64,000 bases of DNA from contig CBFIIU010000007.1 of NCBI GenBank assembly GCA_965662735.1, positions 1-64,000 of the forward strand, written 5' to 3'. Below, one piece after another: positions 1 to 8,548 of this stretch (within the stretch, counting starts at the first letter, position 1; each line of letters starts with the position of its first letter). Source of the DNA: JAYODZ01 sp965662735. Its GTDB lineage: Bacteria; Pseudomonadota; Alphaproteobacteria; RS24. The notes under the pieces were generated by a model. It saw nothing but the letters and a program-made list of their open reading frames with translations. It was not told the DNA's origin and searched no databases. Made by a program: the position numbers and the translations under genes.

Positions 1-62
1 CGCCCGCGTCTCAAGCTAAAAACGACGCTCTGACGCGGTGAGCGCACAAAGCCTCTCGCTCG

Positions 63-677
63 CTAGATACCAACCGCCAGCATGCGTTGAAAGGCCTCAC
101 GTGCCTGAACCTTGTCGAGCCAGGCTTTAATGGCCGGATATTGTGCAAAATCAGGCCTGAGCGACATGAACATGACACCAAACCCCATTAAGCAATCCGC
201 TGCAGAGAATTTTGTGCCGCCAAAATAAGCGTTCTCGCTCAAATGCTTCTCAATAAACTGAATGGCCTTTAATTGTTCGGCCTGCATGCGGGTGTTGAGC
301 ATCGTGTTCTCGGCTTCGGCGGCCCGAATATAGACCGTCATTAAGAAAGGCAAGAACGGGGCTCCCTCAGCGGCATGGATCCATTCAATATATTTTGGGT
401 AATCCGGATCATCGATCTGCGGATGAAATTTATGCTCCGGGTCATATTTTGCGACCAGATATTCGGCAATAGCACCCGTTTCAGCAATCACCACGCCATC
501 ATCTTCAAGCAGGGGCGACTTACCCATGGGATGCACGGCAAGCAGGCTGTCGGGCGCCAAATTTGTCTCGGTATGGCGCGTGTAATGCACAATTTCATGC
601 GGCACCCCCAATTCTTCGAGCAACCAAACAAGACGTTGCGAACGCGATGCGTTTAAGTGGTGCAATTTAATACTCAT
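63..677 (-). CDS. glutathione S-transferase family protein
   Basis: A 204-residue two-domain GST. The N-terminal thioredoxin-like half (about residues 1-80) opens with a short beta strand and the SRSQR segment at about residue 12, where GSTs place the catalytic Ser and start helix 1. An ET pair near residue 66, in the GSH-binding region, follows a PLLEDDG strand. The C-terminal helical half contains the NSAxD-like AADCLMG capping segment. The ATG at 677 has a good GGAGGA ribosome-binding site. The gene diverges from the dioxygenase/dehydrogenase pair at 838, so a detoxification or ring-opening role in the same pathway is possible, but this is inference. Substrate is unknown. Confidence 0.9.
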   Translation of the reverse strand: MSIKLHHLNASRSQRLVWLLEELGVPHEIVHYTRHTETNLAPDSLLAVHPMGKSPLLEDDGVVIAETGAIAEYLVAKYDPEHKFHPQIDDPDYPKYIEWIHAAEGAPFLPFLMTVYIRAAEAENTMLNTRMQAEQLKAIQFIEKHLSENAYFGGTKFSAADCLMGFGVMFMSLRPDFAQYPAIKAWLDKVQAREAFQRMLAVGI

Positions 678-764
678 AGATTTTCCTCCAGATCAACGAG
701 CTATCAGCCTTACCCTAATCAACCAGAATAGTCATCTCTTGTTCGCATGAGAAGCAGCGCCCCG

Positions 765-779
765 GCACAAAGTTTGTGC
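765..779. promoter_or_regulatory. perfect palindrome between divergent genes, likely operator
   Basis: GCACAAA-g-TTTGTGC is a perfect inverted repeat with 7-bp arms around one central base. It lies in the 160-bp space between the divergent GST gene (start 677) and dioxygenase gene (start 838). Size and placement fit a dimeric repressor or LysR-type site, but no regulator gene is adjacent, so the binding protein is unknown. Confidence 0.5.
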
Positions 780-785
780 GCTCCC

Positions 786-814
786 TTGCCAGCTGGCGTT
801 TGCGGCCGTACCTT
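786..814 (+). promoter_or_regulatory. weak sigma70-like promoter candidate for the dioxygenase
   Basis: TTGCCA (786-791) is followed after 17 bases by TACCTT (809-814). The -10 box is poor and the implied leader is only about 17 bases, just covering the ribosome-binding site at about 822-830. The palindrome at 765-779 would sit just upstream of the -35 box. Confidence 0.25.
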
Positions 815-837
815 TTAGGGAGAAGGAGAATTTAGTC

Positions 838-1677
838 ATGTATACAGAGTTTGAAGTGGCACCACTTACCCCTGCCATTGGGGCCGAAATTGTGGGCATT
901 AATATAGCGACCGCCTCGGACACGGCCATTGATGAAATACGGTCCGCTCTCCTCACCCATCAAGTGATTTTCTTTCGCGATCAGAACATCACTCGACAAG
1001 ACCATATCGCCTTCGCGCGGCGGTTTGGAGATCTCGAAATTCACCCCGCCACTCCCTCCGATCAAGAGGATCCAGAGGTTTTGCACATTGCCTACGGATC
1101 TAAAAGTCGGGGCCGTGAAAACATGTGGCATTCTGATGTCAGTTGGCGGCCCGAGCCGTCCCTCGGGTCAATTTTGCGCGCCATCGAATTACCGCCGCTG
1201 GGGGGCGACACTTTATTTGCCAATATGGTCAAAGCCTATGAGATGATGCCCGAGGATCTGCGCGATAAGGTTGAGGGACGAAACGCCATTCACGATTTTA
1301 CCCGTGTTTTTAATTCAAATCGGCGTGGAACGGCGGTTGCAGATACACCGATAGATGAATTACGCGCACGCTATCCGTTAATGTCGCATCCGATTATCCG
1401 AACCCACCCCGAAACGCGGCAAAAGCTGGTTTATGTCAATGGGGCCTTCACCTCACATATCGAGGGTATGGATGAGACGGAAAGCGCCGAGACCCTCAAC
1501 CAGCTCTATGCCCTTGCGCAAAACCCAGAGATTCAATGCCGTTTCAGATGGAAGCCAGGCTCGATCGCGTTTTGGGACAATCGCGCCTGTCAACATTTTG
1601 CCGCCTCCGACTACTTTCCGCATGTGCGGGCCATGGAGCGCGTCACGATTGCAGGCGATCGCCCCTTTTACGCCTGA
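838..1677 (+). CDS. TauD/TfdA-family Fe(II)/2-oxoglutarate dioxygenase
   Basis: A 279-residue non-haem iron dioxygenase of the taurine/2,4-D dioxygenase family. The iron-binding HxD is seen as WHSDVSW (about residues 98-104), the distal His in CQHFA near residue 251 and the 2-oxoglutarate-binding Arg in RAMERVT near residue 267. A FFRDQ strand typical of the family lies at about residue 45. The start ATG follows GGAGAAGGAG. Family members oxidise taurine, alkyl sulfates, phenoxyacetates and other small acids, so the substrate cannot be named. The downstream dehydrogenase, 53 bases away on the same strand, could oxidise the alcohol or aldehyde product. Confidence 0.93.
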   Translation: MYTEFEVAPLTPAIGAEIVGINIATASDTAIDEIRSALLTHQVIFFRDQNITRQDHIAFARRFGDLEIHPATPSDQEDPEVLHIAYGSKSRGRENMWHSDVSWRPEPSLGSILRAIELPPLGGDTLFANMVKAYEMMPEDLRDKVEGRNAIHDFTRVFNSNRRGTAVADTPIDELRARYPLMSHPIIRTHPETRQKLVYVNGAFTSHIEGMDETESAETLNQLYALAQNPEIQCRFRWKPGSIAFWDNRACQHFAASDYFPHVRAMERVTIAGDRPFYA

Positions 1678-1678
1678 G

Positions 1679-1716
1679 CCCCTACCCGCTGATCTCATGA
1701 CCCCCTACCCCCTGAT
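1679..1716 (+). repeat. imperfect 15-bp direct repeat in intergenic space
   Basis: Two copies of CCCCTACCC(G/C)CTGAT at 1679-1693 and 1702-1716 differ at one base and are offset by 23 bases. They fill most of the space between the dioxygenase stop and the dehydrogenase ribosome-binding site. Confidence 0.6.
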
Positions 1717-1730
1717 TTAGAGAGGACATT

Positions 1731-2468
1731 ATGGATCCCTTATTTGACTTTACTGACCAAATTATTCTGGTCACCGGCGGCAGTCGGGGGCTTGGCTATC
1801 AGATGGCGCGGGCATTTGCAGAACGGGGCGCGACGTTGATTATTGCCAGTCGCAATTTGGAGAACTGTCAGAAGGTTGCCGATGAACTGGCCGCATTGGG
1901 CGGCACGGCACTCGCGGTTTCAACCCATGTCGGGCGATGGGCCGAATGCGACCAATTGATCGAGACGGTGTATGATCGATTTGGTCGCCTCGACGTGCTG
2001 GTCAATAATGCAGGCATGTCGCCGGCCTGCCCGAGCCATGACGTGACCGAAAAGCTCTTCGACTCCGTTCTTAATTTAAATTTCAAAGGGCCGTTTCGCT
2101 TGGCCAGCCAAGCCGCCCATCGCATGAAGCAAGCGGGCGAAGGACGGATCATCAACATATCATCATCGGGTGCATTGGTTCCATTGCCCTATGCGGTTCC
2201 CTATAGCGGTGCAAAAGCGGCCCTAAACGCCATGACGGTTTCTTTGGCCAAAGAATATGCGCCGGAGGTTCGGATCAACACCATTTCGGCAGGCCCATTT
2301 TTAACAGATATCGCCCAAGCCTGGGCGCCCGAGGCCCGCGAGAAACAGCCCGTTTCCCTGGGGCGCCCGGGCGAAGCCACTGAAATTGTGACAGCGGCCT
2401 TAATGCTCGCCAGTCGCAGTTCCAGCTACACCACGGCGGCGCTGCTGCGGGTTGATGGCGGTATGTAG
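1731..2468 (+). CDS. short-chain dehydrogenase/reductase (SDR)
   Basis: A 245-residue classical SDR. The NAD(P)-binding TGGSRGLG lies at residues 16-23, VNNAG near residue 90, the catalytic Ser in NISSSG near 145 and the YSGAK catalytic Tyr/Lys pair near 158-162. The C-terminal LRVDGGM end is typical. The ASRN after strand 2 does not settle NAD versus NADP. It follows the dioxygenase with a GAGG ribosome-binding site and is probably co-transcribed. It ends 22 bases from the convergent OYE gene. Substrate unknown. Confidence 0.93.
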   Translation: MDPLFDFTDQIILVTGGSRGLGYQMARAFAERGATLIIASRNLENCQKVADELAALGGTALAVSTHVGRWAECDQLIETVYDRFGRLDVLVNNAGMSPACPSHDVTEKLFDSVLNLNFKGPFRLASQAAHRMKQAGEGRIINISSSGALVPLPYAVPYSGAKAALNAMTVSLAKEYAPEVRINTISAGPFLTDIAQAWAPEAREKQPVSLGRPGEATEIVTAALMLASRSSSYTTAALLRVDGGM

Positions 2469-2490
2469 CTCTAAATCTTTCCGGTCAGGC

Positions 2491-3588
2491 TTACACAACC
2501 AGCTCAGCCATCGACTCCTTGCTATATGGCAATAAAGCGTCTAACTCGCCATTGCGAATTTTGTTGGGCCACCGCGGATCAACCAGCAGCGCACGCCCCA
2601 CCCCAACAAGATCAAACTCACCTTTTTCGAGGCGCTCAACCAAACCATCAATGGGGGCCACGCCCGCCCCTGCCCCTTGAAAGGACGCAACAAACTCGCC
2701 ATCCAAGCCAACAGAACCGACTGTAATCGTCGGCTGCCCCGATAGCTCTTTTGTCCATCCGGCTAAATTACGCGGATCTCCCTCAAATTCAGGCTCCCAG
2801 AAGCGTCGGGTTGAACAATCAAACACATCCACGCCAGCGGCCACCAATGGATCTAAAAAGGCTTTTAGTTGATCGGGTGTTGGCGCCATTTTGTGCTCAA
2901 AATCCTGTTGTTTCCACTGAGAATAGCGCAGGATAATTGGATAGTCATCGCCGACAGCCGCCCGAATAGCCGCCACAATATCGCACGCGAAACGGGTGCG
3001 TTGCACCAAATCACCGCCAAAAGCATCTTCGCGCAGATTGGTACCCTCCCAAAAAAATTGATCGATGAGATACCCATGGGCGCCATGGATTTGCACACCA
3101 TCGAAGCCGCATTCGCGAGCCGCATAGGCACTGCGGGCAAAAGCCTCAACAATCTCTGCGATCTCTTTTTCGCTGAGCGTCTCCGCATTTTGCTTTGCCG
3201 GATGCTTGAGACCAGACGCACTAACGCTGGGCGCATCGGGGTGAGGCCCTGTTCCGGGATCGCGCATCGAGCCCATGTGCCATAATTGTGGCATGATTTT
3301 ACCCCCTTCCCCATGCACCGCCGACACCACTTGTGCCCAGCCTGCAAGCGCTTCCTTCTCATGAAAATTTGGAATGCGCGGATCGGCACTTGCCGACGGA
3401 TGGTCAATGGTTGTCCCCTCTGTGATGATCAGGCCGACGCCACCAGCGGCGCGAACGGCATAATATTGGGCAACATCGGCGCCCGGAACGCCACCAGGCG
3501 AGAAGCTGCGTGTCATCGGCGCCATGACGATGCGGTTTGAAACAGATAAGTTGCCCGCATGAAAGGGCTGAAACAAAGCGTCATACAT
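2491..3588 (-). CDS. Old Yellow Enzyme-family NADH:flavin oxidoreductase
   Basis: A 365-residue FMN-dependent ene-reductase with the (beta/alpha)8 fold of the OYE family. Visible family marks are the N-terminal LFQPFHAGNLSVSNRIVMAPMTR stretch (described in part: SNRIVMAPMTR at about 18-28), QLWHMG near residue 100, the HGAHGYL substrate/FMN segment near residue 170 and the GVGRALLVDP phosphate-binding loop near the C-terminus. Such enzymes reduce activated C=C bonds with NAD(P)H. It is the last gene of a leftward operon, 27 bases after the lactonase-like gene, with AAGGA before its ATG. Its natural substrate is likely an unsaturated carbonyl made in this pathway (inference). Confidence 0.93.
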   Translation of the reverse strand: MYDALFQPFHAGNLSVSNRIVMAPMTRSFSPGGVPGADVAQYYAVRAAGGVGLIITEGTTIDHPSASADPRIPNFHEKEALAGWAQVVSAVHGEGGKIMPQLWHMGSMRDPGTGPHPDAPSVSASGLKHPAKQNAETLSEKEIAEIVEAFARSAYAARECGFDGVQIHGAHGYLIDQFFWEGTNLREDAFGGDLVQRTRFACDIVAAIRAAVGDDYPIILRYSQWKQQDFEHKMAPTPDQLKAFLDPLVAAGVDVFDCSTRRFWEPEFEGDPRNLAGWTKELSGQPTITVGSVGLDGEFVASFQGAGAGVAPIDGLVERLEKGEFDLVGVGRALLVDPRWPNKIRNGELDALLPYSKESMAELVV

Positions 3589-3615
3589 TAGAAAATCCTT
3601 ACGGTTAAGATGCTG

Positions 3616-4581
3616 TTAATGCGCAAAAAAGCGGCGGGGGTTATCAATTAAGATATGGTCGATGTCTTCTGCGCTCAGACCTGCTGCGCGCAATTGCGGA
3701 ATAATATTTTCGAAAATATGCGTAAGCCGCCAATTCGGCAAGATCTCCGACAAGGCTTCTGCGCTCGACACGCCTGGCGGGCATCCTTGCCAGCACACCA
3801 CATAGTCATGCGACATCATAATTTGATCGCGATAGCCCTTCTCGATCAGTGCCATCATATTTTTGATCCGTGTGGCATCAGGAATAATGGTCTCAATACC
3901 AAAGCGATCAAACCCAATAAAAACACCCCGTTCGAGAAGCGACTCTTGATAGCTCAGATCATCTGTACCGTCCGAATGGCCCACAATAAAATGCTGCGGC
4001 GATACATGGTCGCAAATAATGTCGATCTGCTCATGACCACAGGTGCAATTTTGAGTGTGCGATAAAACCGGCACACCTGTGCGGGCAGCGGCCTCGGCGG
4101 CGGCGCGTAGCACCTTGTCTTCATAGGGCGTGATATGCCCTTTACCTGTCGCAATTTTAATAACGCCCGGTCTTACGCCTGTCTCTCCGACGCCATCCTC
4201 AATTTCTTTTTGAAAGATCTCAGCGAGTTCCTGTTGTTCGAGATGTGCGGGGGTATAGGTCAGACCGGCCTCTTCGTAATAGAGCCCCGTGGCGCACACA
4301 ACATTCATGCCGCTGCGTTGTGAGATTTCGGCATAGAGCGCGACATCGCGCCCCAAATCAGCCGGACACGGATCGACAATGGTCTGAACGCCATAGTCTT
4401 TTAATTGTTGAAAGGCATCGACCACCCGAGACAGGGCGTCTTCGCGCTTAAAGCTCGGCTGCCGACTATCGAGAAACCAGCCCGGAAACCCCACAAGTGC
4501 ATGCTCATGGATCAGCGTTCTGCCCAGCCCCGCCGCCGATTGCTTGCCGAGCGCGGTGTTGATCGCATTTTCCTCTGTCAT
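3616..4581 (-). CDS. phosphotriesterase-like lactonase (PLL) family hydrolase
   Basis: A 321-residue metal-dependent TIM-barrel hydrolase. Metal ligands of the family are visible: HEH near residues 24-26, the carbamylated Lys candidate in GVIKIATG, His in LSHTQN and IVGHSDG, and Asp in MSHDYV. The FDRFG segment resembles lactonase-type rather than true phosphotriesterase members. A longer reading frame runs to 4695, but ATG at 4581 with AGGAG upstream is the better start and lies one base after the stop of the amidohydrolase gene, indicating translational coupling. A lactone or similar cyclic ester is the likely substrate; this is inference from family and neighbours. Confidence 0.9.
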   Translation of the reverse strand: MTEENAINTALGKQSAAGLGRTLIHEHALVGFPGWFLDSRQPSFKREDALSRVVDAFQQLKDYGVQTIVDPCPADLGRDVALYAEISQRSGMNVVCATGLYYEEAGLTYTPAHLEQQELAEIFQKEIEDGVGETGVRPGVIKIATGKGHITPYEDKVLRAAAEAAARTGVPVLSHTQNCTCGHEQIDIICDHVSPQHFIVGHSDGTDDLSYQESLLERGVFIGFDRFGIETIIPDATRIKNMMALIEKGYRDQIMMSHDYVVCWQGCPPGVSSAEALSEILPNWRLTHIFENIIPQLRAAGLSAEDIDHILIDNPRRFFAH

Positions 4582-4582
4582 G

Positions 4583-6319
4583 TTAATTCTCCTGACGATC
4601 GACAGTTTTGATGGGGTCATGCGACCGCACCGGATAGTTTTGACCTTCAACCATGGTTGCAATAACCCGGATATCTTTGATCCGCTCATGCGCAATGGTC
4701 AGGGGATTGTCTTGCAAGATGGTCAAATTGGCAAATTTTCCAACATCGATCGTGCCATATGCATCCTCGAGCCGCATCATGAAAGCCGACCGATCCGTGA
4801 TCCCTCGGAAGGCGGCCTCAACCGACAGACGATGCTGAGGTCCGGCCACTTCATCCGCAAAATTGACACGGTTGACCGCCTGATGCATCAAAAACAAAGG
4901 AGCCGCCGGCGCCATGGGCATATCAGAGTGAAGCGCGATGGGCAGTCCCGCTTGCTCAGCCTCGCCCAGCGGCACCATATTATGTGCGTCTGGGCCAATG
5001 CCGCGGCGCGAATAGAGATCCGATAATGCGGTGACGTAATAAGGGTTGGCGCTCACCACCGCCCCTAATTTTTGGGCGCGCTCAATTTGATCGGAGGCCG
5101 CAAAACCGAAATGAACCAAGACCGTCCGATGGTCGTCGCGCGGCGCACGTTGCATATTCGCGTCCAGCGCATCCAAAACCCGATCTAAGCCAGCATCCCC
5201 CGTATGATGAACGTGGATTTGATAGCCCGCATCCCAATAGAGGCGGAAGGCCGCTTCAAATTTTTCTTTATCCATGAGCCACGCGCCCTCATGCCCATCG
5301 AGATATCCCTGCCGCATCTGCATGGCTTGCGAGAACATCGCGCCATCGGAAAATAATTTAATTTGCTTGGGCAAGTAATCGACCCGCCCTTTTCCCCAAT
5401 TCTGCACAATCTCCTCGGTGCGCGTCAGTAATTCTGACATCGGATGGCGAGCCGCCAGCATCATGCCACTGACAATAAAATGACTTCTAAAAGGCGTGGT
5501 TTCGGCCCCCAAAACGGCATCCTTTGCGGCTTGCAATTGTGGGTCATACATGGCGCCCGGATTGCCAATCATGGTCACCCCATTGGCATGCAAATACGCG
5601 CTGAGCTGATGCAATCCCCGCATAAACTGCGGCATCATTTTGGGCAGAACCCTCCCCACGATCGCAATCGCCCCTTGCTCTGCAAAAACACCGGTTTGCA
5701 CGTTCATGTAAGGCTGAGCAGAGGCGGGCGCTGCCGCGATCAGCTCTGGGTTAATGCCGAAAAACTCGATGGCTGCACTGTTTAAAATGAATTCGTGAAA
5801 CGAGCGATGAATGATCAAGACCGGCCGGTCTCCTGCGAGCGCGTCGATCTCATCGCGTTCGAGCGTTTCGTGAAAATAGTGATGATAACCCCATGTGATG
5901 AATAGCGAGCCATCATCCGGCGCTTTCGCAAGCTCCGTTCGCAACCGCTCTCGATAGCCTGCCCCATCGCGAACCCCCGGCCGAAACGCTTCGGGGAGAT
6001 CCCAATCCTCGATGGCAATGACACTCGCCCCAAGACTAATGGCGGCCAGAAAGGGATGAACATGATGCTCGATAAATCCAGGAACAATCACCTTGTCGCG
6101 ATAACGCTCATCAATTTGCGCTTGCGGATAATCGGCTTTTAAGGCCTCCAATTCTCCGACCGCCTGAATGCGATCCCCAATCACGTAAATTGCGTTCCCT
6201 TCGGCTTCACTGAGGGTCACGAGCTCTCGCGCGGGATAAATTGTTTGCGCCAACACTTGAGTGGCAATGACTGCCGCTCCCAGCCCTAAGAGACCGTTTT
6301 TGAACCATCGATATATCAT
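4583..6319 (-). CDS. exported amidohydrolase, YtcJ-like (amidohydrolase 3)
   Basis: A 578-residue metal-dependent hydrolase. It starts with a cleavable signal peptide (KNG then a hydrophobic run ending ATQVLAQ at about residue 25), so it probably works in the periplasm. The metal-binding HHVHP motif follows VIVPGFI near residue 83, HVHHTGDAG lies in the middle and LHSDMP near residue 470. The family hydrolyses amide or related C-N bonds of small molecules. An in-frame TTG two codons upstream (6325) is possible, but ATG at 6319 is preferred. It sits 25 bases after the permease gene and one base before the lactonase-like gene, so the three are one operon. Confidence 0.88.
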   Translation of the reverse strand: MIYRWFKNGLLGLGAAVIATQVLAQTIYPARELVTLSEAEGNAIYVIGDRIQAVGELEALKADYPQAQIDERYRDKVIVPGFIEHHVHPFLAAISLGASVIAIEDWDLPEAFRPGVRDGAGYRERLRTELAKAPDDGSLFITWGYHHYFHETLERDEIDALAGDRPVLIIHRSFHEFILNSAAIEFFGINPELIAAAPASAQPYMNVQTGVFAEQGAIAIVGRVLPKMMPQFMRGLHQLSAYLHANGVTMIGNPGAMYDPQLQAAKDAVLGAETTPFRSHFIVSGMMLAARHPMSELLTRTEEIVQNWGKGRVDYLPKQIKLFSDGAMFSQAMQMRQGYLDGHEGAWLMDKEKFEAAFRLYWDAGYQIHVHHTGDAGLDRVLDALDANMQRAPRDDHRTVLVHFGFAASDQIERAQKLGAVVSANPYYVTALSDLYSRRGIGPDAHNMVPLGEAEQAGLPIALHSDMPMAPAAPLFLMHQAVNRVNFADEVAGPQHRLSVEAAFRGITDRSAFMMRLEDAYGTIDVGKFANLTILQDNPLTIAHERIKDIRVIATMVEGQNYPVRSHDPIKTVDRQEN

Positions 6320-6344
6320 ACGCAATCCGTTTGCAGTGGTGGGG

Positions 6345-7706
6345 CTAGATCACCATGCTGAGGCCGATGGTGAGCAAGGTTGCAATCACCGGAACGACAA
6401 CCGTAATGATCCCAATATCTTTATAGGCCTGTTTATGGGTGAGACCTGTAATCGTTAATAAGGCGACAACGGATCCGCAATGCGGTAACGAGTCGAGCCC
6501 GCCACTCGCCATCGCAACAATACGATGCAATTCAGCCGGCTCAATGCCCAATGCCACATAGCTATCGGCCATAGTCGCCATGAATATTTGCAACCCACCC
6601 GAGGCGGAACCCGTAATCGCCGAGACCGTCGAGATCGCGGTAAAGGCTGATAATATGGGCGGCAGGCTCGATTCTGTCAGCATCGTCGCGAAATTTTGAA
6701 ACCCTGCCGTCTGCACAACGATGCCGCCAAAACCGATCACGGCTGCGGTGTTGATCAGGGGCATGATGCTGTCTTGAACGCCATTGCCAAAGACAACCAA
6801 ACCCCGCCCCTTTAACCCAGGAATAATCAGATAGGCAACGAGGCTCCCAACAAACAAAGCTAAGGATGGCCAAAATATCGGCTGTTGGCCGGCAAATAGG
6901 ACAAGATCAGCCATCACGCCGGAGGCGGGCACAATCTCGAGGGATGTCGCAAGCCGCGGCGCTAAAATTGTACCGATCACCAAGAAGAGCGGCACCAGCG
7001 AAAGGCCCCATGATGGCAATTGCTCGACGGGCGTCGTCGAAATCGTATCGGTTGGGCTGGCCTCAAACCGCTCACCATTCCTTTGTGCTCGGCGACGCTC
7101 AAACTCCAAATAGGACATTCCCAAAATGAACATCACCGCGGCTCCAAACAAACCCAAAATAGGTGCAGCAAACAAGTCCGTCCCGAGAGCAACGGTTGGA
7201 ATAACATTATGAATAGACGGCGTACCGGGCAAAGCCGTGAGGGTATAGGTTCCCGCTCCTAGAGCCGCGGCGCCGCAAAACAAGCGCTTGGGAATATCCG
7301 CCTCTTGAAGCAAACGTAACCCGAGTGGGTACATCGCAAAAATTACAACAAACACAACAACCCCGCCATAGGTCAGTGCTGTGCTGGCCAATACGGTGAT
7401 CCATAAAGCGCGATGCGCGCCCAACCAACGCACAAGCGCCATGGCAATGCTTGCAGCGGCCTGGCTCTCTCCCATAACCCGCCCAAACACAGCACCAGCC
7501 GCAAAAAGCAAGAAGAATTTACCCGCAAAGGTGAAGGCCCCTAATTTTCCGGAAGCGTAGTGATCCATCATGGAGGTCGCCACATCGAGCTGGTTGCTAA
7601 CCGCCACAATCAGGCCGCACAGCAGGGATGCAAAAATAATATTCACACCTCGCAAAGCGAGCCAAATTAACAACACTAAGCCAATCAGCAACCCAAGATA
7701 CGCCAT
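6345..7706 (-). CDS. GntP-family permease
   Basis: A 453-residue inner-membrane transporter of the gluconate permease (GntP) family, hydrophobic throughout with about a dozen membrane segments. Family marks include LTYGGVVVFVVIF near residue 120, ALPGTPSIHNVIPT near 160 and the C-terminal ASGGLDSLPHCG segment. Members import gluconate, hydroxy acids or short-chain fatty acids by proton symport. A frame start at 7760 exists, but ATG at 7706 with the strong AGGGGAGG site is chosen. First gene of the four-gene leftward operon, it probably imports the acid handled by the three enzymes that follow; the identity of that acid is not evident. Confidence 0.9.
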   Translation of the reverse strand: MAYLGLLIGLVLLIWLALRGVNIIFASLLCGLIVAVSNQLDVATSMMDHYASGKLGAFTFAGKFFLLFAAGAVFGRVMGESQAAASIAMALVRWLGAHRALWITVLASTALTYGGVVVFVVIFAMYPLGLRLLQEADIPKRLFCGAAALGAGTYTLTALPGTPSIHNVIPTVALGTDLFAAPILGLFGAAVMFILGMSYLEFERRRAQRNGERFEASPTDTISTTPVEQLPSWGLSLVPLFLVIGTILAPRLATSLEIVPASGVMADLVLFAGQQPIFWPSLALFVGSLVAYLIIPGLKGRGLVVFGNGVQDSIMPLINTAAVIGFGGIVVQTAGFQNFATMLTESSLPPILSAFTAISTVSAITGSASGGLQIFMATMADSYVALGIEPAELHRIVAMASGGLDSLPHCGSVVALLTITGLTHKQAYKDIGIITVVVPVIATLLTIGLSMVI

Positions 7707-7730
7707 CTTTACCTCCCCTATAGCCCACAC

Positions 7731-7760
7731 ATTACAGCTTGGTTTGTCTTCTGAAATCAA
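7731..7760 (-). promoter_or_regulatory. sigma70-like promoter for the GntP-amidohydrolase-lactonase-OYE operon
   Basis: Reading leftward, TTGATT (7760-7755) is followed after 18 bases by TGTAAT (7736-7731), five of six matches in the -10 box. The predicted transcript start near 7724 gives a leader of about 18 bases with the ribosome-binding site. Confidence 0.5.
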
Positions 7761-7785
7761 GCGCTAAGAGTGCTGTTACAGGAAA

Positions 7786-8548
7786 TTAAAGGGAATTGGC
7801 GATACCCAAATATCCAAACAAGAAACCAGCAACCAAGCTGCACAAAAGGAGGAAAATAAATAAGATCAGCGCCCGCACCACATGCGTGAGACCATCCCAT
7901 AAGCGGCCTAGAAGGCCTTGTTGCGACGCCTCCCGCGCAGCGGGTGTGGCTGACTTTTCGACCGACATCTGGGCCGGCAAGGGCTGAACGAGACTACCCG
8001 CTTGCCCTGGATCCGATTGAGGGGTCGTCAAACTTACAGTCGTGTCTTGTATCGGCGCTTCTATAGGCGCTGGCACCGGAGCTTGTATCGGCGCTTGCGT
8101 CGGTGCCTCGACCTGCGCTTGAGTCTGAGCCTGTATCTCAGCTTGAGTCTGAGCCTGTACCTGCGCGTGTGGAGAAGCCAAAGGCCGATCGGAAGCCCTC
8201 TCCCGTCGGCGCGCCAAGGCGTCCGCTTCGGCACGAATTTGATCTTTGACAAACGCATCGAGCGCCGATGCCATTTCCACATCCTCCCCACTGTCGGATG
8301 CCGATGAAAGAGGATCAGATGCGGGGTTTTGCTGCGCCCCGTTAGATAAGGGTGAAGAGATTGAAGATCTACGGGAAGTACGGCGTGCCGATGGTTTCTC
8401 CGGCATCGGGGATGTCATACTCGACCCCGCCAAGGCCGCTTTTAAAAGGGGAGACTTTGTGAAACGCGGTTGTCCAGTGAGCGGGGCCTGCTCGGAGTCC
8501 GCCTCATCAGGGGCCTTGGGGATGTCCAGATCCGCCGTGGCGGCAGTG
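7786..8548 (-). CDS. membrane-anchored Ala/Gln/Pro-repeat protein, N-terminus lost in gap
   Basis: The reading frame is open from its stop at 7786 through to the N run at 8549, so the true start is hidden; a TTG at 8433 is not needed as a start. About 254 residues are visible. First comes an acidic, low-complexity part (DLDIPKAPDEADSEQ), then a Ser/Arg-rich part, a helical segment (ALDAFVKDQIRAEADALARRRE), ten tetrapeptide repeats, and a C-terminal membrane segment (ALILFIFLLLCSLVAGFLF) close to the end. No family recognised. It would be a tail-anchored inner-membrane protein. It lies just downstream of the glycine-zipper lipoprotein and may share its transcript. Confidence 0.65.
8050..8169 (-). 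repeat. ten 12-bp units coding a tetrapeptide repeat
   Basis: Within the preceding gene, ten successive units read [H/Q/E/P]-A-[Q/E/P]-[V/T/I] (HAQV, QAQT, QAEI, QAQT, QAQV, EAPT, QAPI, QAPV, PAPI, EAPI). Codons vary between units, so the peptide pattern is better kept than the DNA, which suggests selection on the spacer-like protein region. Confidence 0.85.

Noticed and set aside
1..62. Coding or RNA feature at the left edge
   Set aside because: Only a loose CGCGTC/GACGCG inverted repeat is seen; nothing can be assigned.
4582..4695. N-terminal extension of the lactonase-like protein
   Set aside because: It overlaps the amidohydrolase gene fully; the coupled ATG at 4581 fits the family start.
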